This document shows positions 28,463 to 37,087 of a stretch of DNA of 64,000 bases, one piece after another. The translations under genes and the position numbers were made by a program. The notes under the pieces are model-generated. The model saw only the letters and a program-made list of their open reading frames with translations, made no database searches and had not been told where the DNA came from. This DNA comes from Lachancea thermotolerans CBS 6340 (Eukaryota; Ascomycota; Saccharomycetes; Saccharomycetales; Saccharomycetaceae), in contig NC_013080.1 of assembly GCF_000142805.1 (NCBI RefSeq), positions 372,001 through 436,000 of the forward strand, read 5' to 3'. Every line of letters starts with the position of its first letter. The stretch's first letter is position 1.

Positions 28463-29158
28463 TCATAGCCCCATTTCGGCCTGTAGCTCGCGCAGGGCCC
28501 GCTCGTCCTCGTCCTCCTCTTCTTCCTCCGCCTCGGCGTCCTGCTCCTGGCCCGCCGGCAGTGTTGCCGCGTGCGGCGTGGAGACCTTGCCCAGCGGCAC
28601 AGAGGGCAGGCCCTGCGGCGGCGCCACGACCTCCTGCTTGACGGACTCCTGCGCGAGCGCCGCGAGCTCTTCGTCTATCTCGTCCTCGTCGACCTCGGCG
28701 CCCGCGTGCAGTGGGCGCGAGATCGCGTCGGATATCTCCTCGCCGAGCTCCACCTGCTCGCGGATCTCGTCCATGGTCTCGTCGACCTTGTCGATGTCCA
28801 TACCCTTGTGGATGTTCTTCATGGCCGATGCACCCTGCTTCATGGCCTTCATGGTCTCGAGGTTGAGGTTTGCGGACTCGATCGAATACAGCTGCTGCTC
28901 GAGCGAGTCCATCTGCGCCTGGATCTTCACCAGCTGCGACTCGTACGTCTTTTTGCGCTTGAGCGCGTTCTTGGCCCCGGTCTTGTTGTTCTTGCCGAGC
29001 AGCGTGCGCGCTTGCTGCTCTTGCGACGCCACCTGTGTTTGCAGGTGCGCCTCCTTCTTGCCCAGGAGCGTGATGTGCTCGCGAAGGTCCAGGATCGCCT
29101 TCTTGGGCGCGTCCTTGTTCTTGGAGGTCGATCCTCCGCCGAAAAAATACGACAACAT
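28463..29158 (-). CDS. SNF7: ESCRT-III filament subunit Snf7
   Basis: Main polymer of the ESCRT-III complex in multivesicular-body sorting; also the platform for Rim13/Rim20 in the Rim101 pathway. 231 aa (240 in yeast). MLSYFFGGG starts the membrane-binding N-terminal segment, then the basic helical core ([40 protein letters not shown]) and acidic regulatory helices ([20 protein letters not shown]). The C-terminal [14 protein letters not shown] is the MIM1 motif bound by Vps4. Two long plus-strand frames cover this gene but are shadows of GC-rich codons. Convergent with SED5, as YLR025W and YLR026C are. Confidence 0.97.
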   Translation of the reverse strand: MLSYFFGGGSTSKNKDAPKKAILDLREHITLLGKKEAHLQTQVASQEQQARTLLGKNNKTGAKNALKRKKTYESQLVKIQAQMDSLEQQLYSIESANLNLETMKAMKQGASAMKNIHKGMDIDKVDETMDEIREQVELGEEISDAISRPLHAGAEVDEDEIDEELAALAQESVKQEVVAPPQGLPSVPLGKVSTPHAATLPAGQEQDAEAEEEEEDEDERALRELQAEMGL

Positions 29159-30263
29159 GCCAGACAGTGCGATGTGGTGTGGCTTTGCGGTGCTTACTCG
29201 ACGCTACCAGGCCTGTGCCGTCGTGTTATTGTGCTTGCACGACTTGATGGCTCCTGGGTCGATCCTTTGGCTAGCATATGGAGGGAGCAGGACAGATGTG
29301 TTGATGTGCCGTCGTACGAATTTGAGCACGCGCGCGGGCCGGCGACTCGTAGCGAGGCCACGCACGGGCTGGTGTGCCAGCGAACCAGTGCCCAGGGGAA
29401 CTGGACACCGGGCACATACTGGGGACACCCAGATGTGCCCCTCCGAGCGCGCGAGCTTGCGGGGGAAGGCCCATACGCTATATCACGTGACTTATATTGC
29501 ATCTGAAACCGCGCGGGAGGCACTGGTGGCGCTGGCAGGGCGCGGCGACCTTCGAGACTGGCCCTCTATAGCCGCTGAGATGCGTGCTTGATGCACCGCG
29601 TGCTGGCCGGCCGCCCACGCCTCGCCCTCGCCAGTTTTCTGGTGCCCAGCTCGAGGTCGTGCTTTCTTATCACTTTTTCCAAAACTGTCACGCAGCGAGC
29701 ACGCGACGGACGCACAGATCTCCTCTGAACATGGCTCCAGGCCGTTGAGGGCCCTCCGAATTGCGCTGCCTGCGGCCCTGCGGACGCCCCGGAGGGTCAG
29801 AGCCTCCAAAAACCAGACAGTATCGGGTCCCGCGAGAAAAATAACGCATTGCGCTATTTGCCGAGCCTTCGAGCCCTGCACAGCGCAAGCACGCAGCGTC
29901 GCCCTCCCAGGACAAGACGTGCGTCCGCCTCGAGCCGGATGCGTGTCTCATGAAGTACCGGCCCGTGTAAGCATATGGCCCGTTTTGCGCACAGCTGCGC
30001 GCGCAGACGCACGCACAAACGAGCGTCCCCCAGACGGGCCGAGTACGTGCATTCGCAACGTCAAGGACCGCCCGCGGCGCGCGGGGCCCCGACGCGGCAC
30101 TTCTGCTCGCAGCTCGTTTAGAGCCAAATATCGGGTTGTGGTCACGTGCGGCGTCGCGCGGGACGAAAGCACCTGTAAATTGGCACTTTTCAGCGTTTTG
30201 GTTCTCCGGACAAGCGAATAACCTACGCATCGCACCAGGAAACAGCGATTCGCGGCGCAGACC
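29159..30263. other. GC-rich 1.1-kb gene-poor region between SNF7 and the MRP8-like gene
   Basis: The sequence has very high GC, so open frames of 150-200 codons appear on both strands (for example 29745-30221 plus and 29688-30293 minus). They overlap each other, are rich in Arg, Ala and Cys and match no family I know. CACGTG boxes lie near 29484 and 30143. In gene order this is a junction between the AAT2-SED5-SNF7 block and the block homologous to chromosome XI. I looked for U1, U2, U5, U6, SRP, RNase P and snR30-type sequences here and saw none. Confidence 0.5.
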
Positions 30264-30911
30264 ATGCATTCGGAGTCGAATACGTCGCCGCAACAGCGGA
30301 TCATAACATCAGAACAGTGGGTGTTCGATCGGCGCGGGTCGCGCGAGGAATCAAAGGCCGGCGGGCGGCCCAAGCGCACGCCCATCTCGAAGCAGGAGCG
30401 GGAGCTCCGCCGCAAACAGCGGGAGCTGGAGAACGAGCAGCTGCAGCAAGAGCACCAGACGGTGGCGAATGAGAACGCGCGGCTGAAGGCGGTGGTGGCG
30501 CGGCTGAAACAGGACATCGACGCATACACGCGGCTGATCCTCGAGGCCACCGCGCACGCATCGCCGGCGCCCGCGCAGGCGGTGGCACAGGCTCAGTCGA
30601 CGCAGGGTCAGGCGGCGCGCGAGACCCAGGACCGGGGCGTCGCGCTGCCTCAGCAGGCGCTGCCGCAGTTGCTGGACGAGCTGCCGCCGATGGAGACACT
30701 GCTGGTGAACACGGCCAAGAGACGGAAACACGCCGCGGCGGGCGGTGTGCGCACGGGCGCAGGCGCGGACGCTGGCGCGCAGGAGCAGGACCCGCCGGTG
30801 CTGAAGAGCACGCACGCGGACGTGATGCTGGCGCCGCAGTCCGCGGAGGTGGGGCCCGAAGAGGTCGCTTTGATGAGGAAGCTAAAAGACGTGCTCGCGG
30901 AGATGGAGTAG
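30264..30911 (+). CDS. MRP8: Coiled-coil protein, candidate Mrp8
   Basis: 215 aa. A basic patch and a long charged coiled coil (SKQERELRRKQRELENEQLQ, NENARLKAVVARLKQDI, about 45-95) with leucine heptads; it resembles a bZIP but lacks the N-x7-R basic signature, so DNA binding is doubtful. The middle is Ala/Gln-rich and low complexity; the last 20 residues (EEVALMRKLKDVLAEME) form a second helix. The name rests on place and size: S. cerevisiae MRP8 (YKL142W, about 219 aa, unknown function despite its name) precedes SDH3 on the same strand. I cannot confirm sequence similarity from memory. Extremely GC-rich codons. Confidence 0.45.
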   Translation: MHSESNTSPQQRIITSEQWVFDRRGSREESKAGGRPKRTPISKQERELRRKQRELENEQLQQEHQTVANENARLKAVVARLKQDIDAYTRLILEATAHASPAPAQAVAQAQSTQGQAARETQDRGVALPQQALPQLLDELPPMETLLVNTAKRRKHAAAGGVRTGAGADAGAQEQDPPVLKSTHADVMLAPQSAEVGPEEVALMRKLKDVLAEME

Positions 30912-31677
30912 GCGACGGCGGAGAGTGGGAGGGGCCCCGGGGCAATGTCCTCGGGGTCCCGCGACGCCGGCGACGCCCGTCACAACGCCCGCCGCACTGA
31001 TGGCACCCCCAAAATATACGCGTGCGCACGCAGCTTGCGCACCCGTGGAAACGACAGTTACGATTAAGTAGAAGGCATGAAAACACATTCGGAGTTAGCA
31101 GGGCACACCGCGCTGCGCTGGGCGCGGTGCGCTGCGCGGGCGTGGAGACGACATGTCGGGCGCGCACGTGATAAGCGCGTGACTAGCACGTGAGCTAGAT
31201 CTCGACATCACGTGCTGTGATGGCGTCACATGACCTTATCTCCTGGTCGCGATGCACGGAGACCCGGTTTCCTCCGATCGGAAACCCAGTCGCGACTATC
31301 AGTCACGTGCCCTCCGGCATCCGCACGCATATAGCTATGCTATCACGTGCCTATCACGTGCCCGTTGGGCTCCGTGTGCCGCGATGGCCCATATCGGTCC
31401 CGATCCTGGCCGAGATGGCTCCCCATGTCACACGCATCTTCGTCCTGATAGCCCAAGAAAACAGCGGTATAAGAGAACGTTAAACCCCGGAACTCGCCCG
31501 CGGTCCACCACAAGAAGCAAGCGCAACGACACACAGCGCAGCTCCACACCCTACAAGCCATCGCCGGACCACTCCCAAAGCGCTCCTCGCCCTCCGCACC
31601 AGCTTCAGTCGCCTTAATCCCCCTCGCACGCGCGTTCCGCTCTCCCCGGCCCTTCACAACTACCCTAGCATAAAACC
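30912..31677. promoter_or_regulatory. SDH3 upstream region with E-box cluster
   Basis: 766 bp between the MRP8-like gene and SDH3. The striking content is the CACGTG array listed separately. TATA-like GGTATAAGAG is at about 31467. From 31500 the leader is C/A-rich and unstructured up to the ATG. Minus-strand frames here are GC artefacts. Confidence 0.6.
31165..31360. promoter_or_regulatory. Cluster of six CACGTG boxes upstream of SDH3
   Basis: Perfect CACGTG palindromes start at 31165, 31187, 31209, 31304, 31344 and 31355; the last two sit in an exact 11-bp tandem duplication TATCACGTGCC. A CACATG variant is at 31228. CACGTG is the core for Cbf1, Pho4 and Tye7-type bHLH factors. Spacings are 22, 22, 95, 40 and 11 bp, all near whole helical turns. 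The cluster lies 320-515 bp before SDH3. Confidence 0.8.
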
Positions 31678-32184
31678 ATGTTCTCGCTCGGACTCAACTC
31701 GGGCGCCTTCTGGGCGCGCCCCCTCCGCACGGCGTCGCGCCGCATGATCGCCACGGCCAAGACGTCGCCCGCGCGCCAGCAGGAGATCCTCATCGCGCAG
31801 CGCAAGAACAGACCCGTGTCGCCGCACCTGACCATCTACCAGCCGCAGCTGACTTGGTACCTGTCGTCGCTGCACCGTGTCAGCGGTGTGATCCTCGCGT
31901 TCGGGTTCTTCGCCACGACCATTGCCTTCGGCACCTCCGCGCTGCTCGGCCTGGGTCTCACCTCCAACAACCTCGCCCGCTGGTACCACGAAAAGGTGCC
32001 CCGCTGGATGGACCTCACCGCCAAGGGCTCATTCGCCTACCTGTTCGCGTTCCACTTCGCCAACGGCCTCCGCCACCTGATCTGGGATGCCGGTAAGGCC
32101 CTGACGCTCCGCGGCGTCTACACCACGGGCTACGCAGTCATGGCTGTCATGGCTCTCGGAGGTACCTACTTGCTCACTTGGTGA
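31678..32184 (+). CDS. SDH3: Succinate dehydrogenase cytochrome b subunit
   Basis: Inner-membrane anchor of respiratory complex II, with ubiquinone and haem sites. 168 aa (198 in yeast; the presequence is shorter here). The N-terminus is basic and Ser/Ala-rich, a mitochondrial targeting sequence. RPVSPHLTIYQPQLTWYLSS is the family signature, LHRVSG holds the conserved Ser/His/Arg for quinone binding, three membrane spans follow, and HFANGLRHLIWDAGKAL holds the haem-ligand His region. It corresponds to the single ancestor of SDH3 (YKL141W) and SHH3 (YMR118C). TGL1 follows on the same strand as in S. cerevisiae. Confidence 0.97.
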   Translation: MFSLGLNSGAFWARPLRTASRRMIATAKTSPARQQEILIAQRKNRPVSPHLTIYQPQLTWYLSSLHRVSGVILAFGFFATTIAFGTSALLGLGLTSNNLARWYHEKVPRWMDLTAKGSFAYLFAFHFANGLRHLIWDAGKALTLRGVYTTGYAVMAVMALGGTYLLTW

Positions 32185-32396
32185 GCGTACGCGCGCGCAC
32201 GCGTCTCCAGCCTGCCGCACGTCATATAATCACTATTTATAGCCACATATGTATTTATCAAGGCCCTTTCTCTGCCTGAGTTTCGCGAACTCATCGCAAC
32301 GAGGCACTCTCTAATTTCCGTATATGTGCCCGAAAATTGTGACACTTGAGCTCAAGGACTAAAGACCAGACAAAATCCTGGCGAACTGGATACAAA

Positions 32397-33824
32397 ATGC
32401 CCACCGTCGTGCCCTTTCTTGGGCGCATCTCCTTCACGGACTATGTCATATTGTTCCTAGTAAGCCTCGAGAAGCTCCTGGCTGTCCTGCTCAATTGCAT
32501 CCCTCAGGCGCTGTTCGACGCCGCAGCGCTGCTAATCAACTGCGTCACGCGCAAGGCCGTGAACCCTGTGGACGCGATGGCTCGGCAGCTGCGCGACGCG
32601 CGCGGTATCCACGAGATGGGCCGGCTATTCGACGTGGACATCGAGGACCACATTGTGCGCACTGAAGACGACTACCTGCTCACGGTGCACCGCATCGCGC
32701 CCCGCGAGGGCAGTAGCAACGGGCAGGTCGTGTACCTCCACCACGGGCTGCTGATGTGCTCGGACGTCTGGATGTGCAACACGGCGCGCGAGCGCAACCT
32801 GCCTCTGGTGCTGCACGATCTGGGCTTCGACGTGTGGCTGGGCAACAACCGGGGCAACAAGTACTCGACCCAGCACCTGTACCGGCGGCCAGGGTCCCAC
32901 GAGTTCTGGGACTTCTCCATTGACGAGTTCGCCTTCTTCGACATCCCCAACTCCATCGAGTTCGTCCTGGAGCACACGCAGCTGCCGCAGCTCATCTGCA
33001 TCGGCTTTTCGCAGGGCTCCGCGCAGACCTTTGCATCGCTGAGCGTGCGCGAGGACCTCAACTCCAAGATCAGTCTCTTCGTCGCCATCTCGCCCGCGAT
33101 GACGCCGCAGGGCCTCCACAACCGCATCGTCGACTCGCTGCTCAAGTCGAGCCCGCGGCTTATGTATCTGTTCTTCGGCAACCGCATCCTGCTTCCGTCT
33201 GCGACTGTCTGGCAGAAGACACTGCACCCCACCATATTCAACTTCATCATCGACGTTGCCAACCGCGTCTTGTTCAACTGGCGCTCGGAGAATATCTCGC
33301 CGCACCAGAAGCAGGCTTCTTATGCCAAGCTCTACTCCACAACCAGCGTCAAGAGCGTTGTACACTGGTTCCAGATCCTGCACGCGCAGAAGTTTCAGAT
33401 GTTCGAAGAATACGACATTGTCATAAACTCCTGGAACCCGACACGCTCATACCAGATTACTACTTTTCCCACCCGAACTAACATTCGCATCCCGGTTCTA
33501 CTGCTATATGGAGGCTCCGATTCGCTGGTCGACATCGAGGTTATGAAATCCAACCTGCCTTCGAGCCAGGTATTCGATGTCATGATCCCAGAGCACGAGC
33601 ATCTCGATCTCATTTGGGGCAGGGATGTTGCGAACCTGGTTATTCCTAATGTTCTCCGCTTTATCTGGTTCTTCAACGATGTTAAGGCTCTCGACAAAGA
33701 AGCCTCTTTCGAGGGCGATGCTGACGACTACGACGACGCAACTGGCGCCCTGGACTCCGTTCAAGACCTCGCAAGTCCTTTCAATAAGTCTTACAGTGCT
33801 AGTACGTCTACTAAAGATATATAG
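32397..33824 (+). CDS. TGL1: Steryl ester hydrolase Tgl1
   Basis: Lipid-droplet alpha/beta hydrolase releasing sterol and fatty acid from steryl esters. 475 aa (548 in yeast; the C-terminal tail is shorter). An N-terminal hydrophobic hairpin (VILFLVSLEKLLAVLL) anchors the droplet surface. The acid-lipase domain shows HHGLLMCSDVWMCN, GNNRGNKYS, the nucleophile elbow GFSQG, an Asp in YGGSDSLVD and the catalytic His in EHEHLDLIWG. The ATG at 32397 (MPTVVPFLGRISFTDY) matches the yeast start; the open frame above begins with TTG. GC-rich at its start, with composition falling toward its 3' end, where the GC-rich block ends. Confidence 0.95.
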   Translation: MPTVVPFLGRISFTDYVILFLVSLEKLLAVLLNCIPQALFDAAALLINCVTRKAVNPVDAMARQLRDARGIHEMGRLFDVDIEDHIVRTEDDYLLTVHRIAPREGSSNGQVVYLHHGLLMCSDVWMCNTARERNLPLVLHDLGFDVWLGNNRGNKYSTQHLYRRPGSHEFWDFSIDEFAFFDIPNSIEFVLEHTQLPQLICIGFSQGSAQTFASLSVREDLNSKISLFVAISPAMTPQGLHNRIVDSLLKSSPRLMYLFFGNRILLPSATVWQKTLHPTIFNFIIDVANRVLFNWRSENISPHQKQASYAKLYSTTSVKSVVHWFQILHAQKFQMFEEYDIVINSWNPTRSYQITTFPTRTNIRIPVLLLYGGSDSLVDIEVMKSNLPSSQVFDVMIPEHEHLDLIWGRDVANLVIPNVLRFIWFFNDVKALDKEASFEGDADDYDDATGALDSVQDLASPFNKSYSASTSTKDI

Positions 33825-33867
33825 GCCCGCGACACGCTCGGCAAATTGGTATAAATCTTCCTGTTTC

Positions 33868-33888
33868 CTCATCGCATTGGGCGATGAG
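33868..33888. promoter_or_regulatory. Palindromic pair of PAC motifs upstream of CTK1
   Basis: CTCATCGC, a 5-nt spacer, then GCGATGAG: a perfect 8-bp inverted repeat made of two opposed PAC cores. It lies 44 bp after the TGL1 stop and 72 bp before the CTK1 ATG, so it may be a promoter element of CTK1 or a hairpin in the TGL1 3' region. Confidence 0.6.
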
Positions 33889-33959
33889 CTATGTGAATAA
33901 AGCATGTTGAAAAACTGGAAATTATACTTCTTGGTGCTCAGACATCGAAAAACGACAAG

Positions 33960-35401
33960 ATGCATAAAAACAACCCCTCTTTTGGACGTATGTAACCGTT
34001 TATCAACACCATTTGATTGCTTAGCTCCAGTACTAACAATGTGTTTTTTTTCTAGAGCGCAAAGGCTTCAGAAAGAGGACAGGGCCTCGCCCAACAGGGC
34101 CTAGCGACGCATCTCGAAACGGGCCCCACAGCGCCTTCCCGGAGCGCTCCAATGGACACCAAGTCAGTGCGGCGGGTTCTTTGGGTCCCGAAAGAAAGAG
34201 GCCGCGTGTTGGCAACTCGAGGTACGCCGGCTCGCGCTACCAGGATGCGGGGTTCCACAGTTCGTCGAAGCAACGCCTCAACGTTCAAAACATCCCCACA
34301 GGACACAGAGACGTACCAAAGCGACAATCTCGGTACGATCCAGGCAATGCAAAACCTAAGGCAGTACCTGTGACGGTAGTGGTACGGGAGCGTGACTCAT
34401 CAGTCTACGAGCGCATTCAACAAGTTGGTGAGGGTACATATGGGAAAGTTTACAAGGCTAGGAACACACTGACTGGTCAGTTGGTTGCACTGAAGCGACT
34501 GAGGCTTGAAGGCGAGCGTGAGGGTTTTCCTATCACCTCGATCCGGGAAATCAAACTACTGCAAAGCTTTGATCATCGCAACATCAGCACACTCTCCGAA
34601 ATAATGGTTGAGTCCCAAAAAACGGTTTATATGATATTCGAATACGCAGACAATGACTTATCAGGTCTGCTCATGAACGAGCAAATTGTGTTGTCCAGCG
34701 CCAACTGCAAACATCTGTTTAAGAGTCTTTTGGAAGGTATTCACTATCTGCACAGCAACGGCATTTTACACAGAGACATCAAAGGCTCTAACATACTAAT
34801 AGACAATAAGGGCCAGCTAAAGATCACGGATTTTGGTCTGGCAAGGAAGATGCGCGATGACTCGGACTACACCAACAGGGTTATCACACTGTGGTATCGC
34901 CCACCGGAACTTCTAATGGGGTCGACTAATTACGGGACCGCAGTTGATATGTGGGGCTGCGGATGCCTGCTGGTAGAGCTTTTCCAAAAAACCGCCATTT
35001 TCCAGGGGACAAACGAGGTCGAGCAACTAAACGCTATTTTCTCTATTATGGGAACGCCTAGTGTAGAACAATGGCCCACTCTCTTTGAGATGCCATGGTT
35101 TTTTATGATGATACCGCAGCAGAATCGCAAGTATGAGCCAAGGTTTGATGAGAAATTCGGAGCCGTACTACCATCGCCGGCAGCCGTCTCTCTGGCCAAG
35201 GGCCTACTTCTGTATGATGAGAAGCGCAGGTTATCAGCCAGCGAAGCCCTGAGGCATCAATATTTCCGCGAAGAACCACAGCCGCAACCTCTTGACCTTT
35301 CGGGATTCGATGGCTGGCATGAGTTTGAGGCCAAGAGGCATAGACGCAAAGAAAGAGAGGAGCAGAAGCGGCGCGAAAAGTCAGAGTCCCAAGGCAGCTG
35401 A
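33960..35401 (+). CDS. CTK1: CTDK-I kinase catalytic subunit Ctk1, two exons (33960..33987, 34056..35401)
   Basis: Cyclin-dependent kinase that phosphorylates Ser2 of the RNA polymerase II CTD during elongation. I infer a spliced gene: exon 1 gives MHKNNPSFG plus one base, and joining to 34056 restores the reading frame (Q at the junction), which is otherwise without an ATG in frame before the kinase domain. 457 aa after splicing (528 in yeast). A basic Arg/Gly/Pro-rich N-terminal region (to about 120) precedes the kinase: VGEGTYGKVYKA, VALKRLRL with the catalytic Lys, the SITSIREIKLL-type C-helix, HRDIKGSN, DFGLAR, and an activation loop DYTNRVITLWYRPPE whose Thr is the Cak1 site. Basic C-tail. 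Neighbours match YKL140W and YKL138C-A. Confidence 0.9.
33988..34055 (+). other. Spliceosomal intron of CTK1
   Basis: 68 nt with consensus yeast signals: 5' GTATGT at 33988-33993, branch point TACTAAC at 34031-34037, and acceptor TTTTCTAG ending at 34055. Phase 1. Splicing fuses a 28-nt first exon in frame with the long second exon. In S. cerevisiae CTK1 has no intron as I recall. Confidence 0.88.
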
Positions 35402-35471
35402 CAGACGCATAGTTTAAAATCCAACCTTTTGTATGCTATTTTGTATACATAATAATATATCTTGCACAGTT

Positions 35472-35681
35472 CTATCTGTGTTTGCCTAAGAGCTCTTCTT
35501 CGAAGCACCGGTTCCCTCCTATGAACCAAGATGCATGAATCTTCCCTAATTGACCTACCAGATGGTCGTTACATTGACGAGACATGGTTTCAAACTGTCG
35601 ATTAGTCTCCTTCAGATTCGCCTGGAGAGTTCTCAGTTGCTGAGCCAAATGCGCATATTGCCTAGCTTTGGATTCATTCAT
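35472..35681 (-). CDS. HSK3: DASH/Dam1 complex subunit Hsk3
   Basis: Small subunit of the ring complex coupling kinetochores to microtubule plus ends. 69 aa, the same length as yeast Hsk3. It matches throughout: MNESKARQYAHLAQQLRTLQ, LKETNRQFETMSRQCNDHLV, GQLGKIHASWFIG and LLGKHR (yeast ends MLGKTQ). A single coiled-coil helix covers the first two thirds. Convergent with CTK1. Divergent from SPC24, another kinetochore gene, with 121 bp between the start codons. Confidence 0.93.
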   Translation of the reverse strand: MNESKARQYAHLAQQLRTLQANLKETNRQFETMSRQCNDHLVGQLGKIHASWFIGGNRCFEEELLGKHR

Positions 35682-35802
35682 CCCAAAGTAGGATCTCTAA
35701 GGGCTTTTCAGGTGTTTGTCAAATTAGAATTTTTTGTTTACCTTGATGGAATAGCGATGATGATAAGTTTGTTGAACAATACTAGAATCAAGAAAGCGAG
35801 GA

Positions 35803-36396
35803 ATGTCGGAGGAAGCACTAATTGAGAATCCTTCCAACCTTATACGGGAGACCAGAACTAATTTTTCGATAGTCAATGACACCGAAGCTTTGTCCAACAT
35901 CTCCAAAAACCTGAATGAGTTGCAGCGGATAGTAAAAGAAAAACTGGATCGAAAGAGCAACGAGCTCAGCCAGTCAGAGTCTGCCTTAGAGAAAAATGAG
36001 GCTAGGTTGGATACCCTGCGACGTGCCAGAACTGAATCAGGTTCAGGACAGTTGCAAGGGGGAAGTTCGGAAGATGTCCTCGAAATGGCACGGGAGCTTG
36101 AATCACTCGAACGAAGGCTTGTTGAATTAAGGCAAGAGGTCGACCGCGGGTTAGAACAGCTGATAGAAAAGAACGCAGACGATGGCAAGGTACAAGAACT
36201 TGAGGAGAGCCAAACTGAGGACCCCGAGCATAGAACAAATGTCTTGAAAATACAACTCTACCGATCGCTAGGCGTCGTGTTAGACGCAGATAATAACCGA
36301 GCGCTGATCAGCAAAGATGGGACTTTGGACGTTGTGCCGGTCGGCGGGGATGCAAGCGCCTATTTTCGAACGAAATACCTGTGGGACCGGATATAA
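35803..36396 (+). CDS. SPC24: Ndc80 complex subunit Spc24
   Basis: Kinetochore protein that, with Spc25, anchors the Ndc80 rod to the inner kinetochore (Mis12/Mtw1 and Cnn1). 197 aa (213 in yeast). A long N-terminal coiled coil (about 20-130, ISKNLNELQRIVKEKLDRKS, LESLERRLVELRQEVDRGLE) is followed by the small C-terminal globular RWD domain with the conserved block VLKIQLYRSLGVVLDADNN, ALISKDG, DVVPV and YFRTKYLWDRI. In S. cerevisiae it neighbours ASC1 (YMR117C/YMR116C); here four genes lie between, as expected when the XI and XIII blocks are merged. Confidence 0.94.
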   Translation: MSEEALIENPSNLIRETRTNFSIVNDTEALSNISKNLNELQRIVKEKLDRKSNELSQSESALEKNEARLDTLRRARTESGSGQLQGGSSEDVLEMARELESLERRLVELRQEVDRGLEQLIEKNADDGKVQELEESQTEDPEHRTNVLKIQLYRSLGVVLDADNNRALISKDGTLDVVPVGGDASAYFRTKYLWDRI

Positions 36397-36479
36397 CTTG
36401 GAGTATTGTTACGCGCTATATATATTGGCAGGGAAACTATGTACATGCTAAGGGGGGACGCCGAGAGGCACGGATGCTT

Positions 36480-36875
36480 TTAAAAGAATGCAGGGTTTCT
36501 TCTCTGTGTGATCTTGGTCCATTTTGGCAGTTTGTGAATGCCCTTTCTGTAGCCTTTGGCCTGTTTGTTGAAGTACGTGTACTTGTCCTTGTAAGACATT
36601 TGTGGTTCGTTAGGGAATAGCGAAGGCTTGTTGAGCAGGCGCAGCTGCTTGACACCGGGCTTTAGCTGTTTAGAACTATTGATGGCCTCATCGTACGATA
36701 TACCCTTTTGCACGCTCCGCTCAGCGTGGAGTCCCAGGTTCAAGCTCTTTATAACGCTATCCACGTCCTGCAATCTATGTCTTTGTCTTTGCTTCTGCGG
36801 GCGTGACATTCTCCATGGTATTTTCCAAAGCAGGCCTCCAAGTAGGGTGTTCGAAGATTTGAATGGTCCAAACAT
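36480..36875 (-). CDS. MRPL31: Mitochondrial large-ribosome protein Mrpl31 (mL60)
   Basis: Fungus-specific protein of the mitochondrial 54S subunit. 131 aa, the same as yeast. It matches end to end: [53 protein letters not shown], and [15 protein letters not shown] before a basic end. The basic composition suits rRNA binding. SPC24 and MRPL31 are convergent with 83 bp between stops. Divergent from CMC1. Confidence 0.96.
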   Translation of the reverse strand: MFGPFKSSNTLLGGLLWKIPWRMSRPQKQRQRHRLQDVDSVIKSLNLGLHAERSVQKGISYDEAINSSKQLKPGVKQLRLLNKPSLFPNEPQMSYKDKYTYFNKQAKGYRKGIHKLPKWTKITQRRNPAFF

Positions 36876-37087
36876 TGCGGCTAAGCTGTACCTGAACTGT
36901 CTTTGTTCACTGACCAGTTTGTAGATGAATACTGTAATCTAAATTTTTTAAACAATTTTGTAGGCTAGAACTAATGACAGTTCAACAAAAGGTGAAGAAT
37001 AGCTCTATCCCACGCTTCCGCACTAAGACTTCAGCATAGTTCTAAGGACGCTTCATTAAAGCAGTCATAACGGAACCGTACAACTAA

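Noticed and set aside
28571-29591. Two plus-strand frames of over 300 codons opposite SNF7
   Set aside because: GC-rich third positions leave few stops; SNF7 on the minus strand matches the family along its full length.
30301-31167. 288-codon minus-strand frame opposite the MRP8-like gene
   Set aside because: Composition is extreme (Arg/Pro/Ala/Cys); it starts and ends in unrelated intergenic DNA. The plus frame has a coherent coiled coil and fits synteny.
32625-33383. 252-codon minus-strand frame opposite TGL1
   Set aside because: Same cause; TGL1 has the full lipase motifs.
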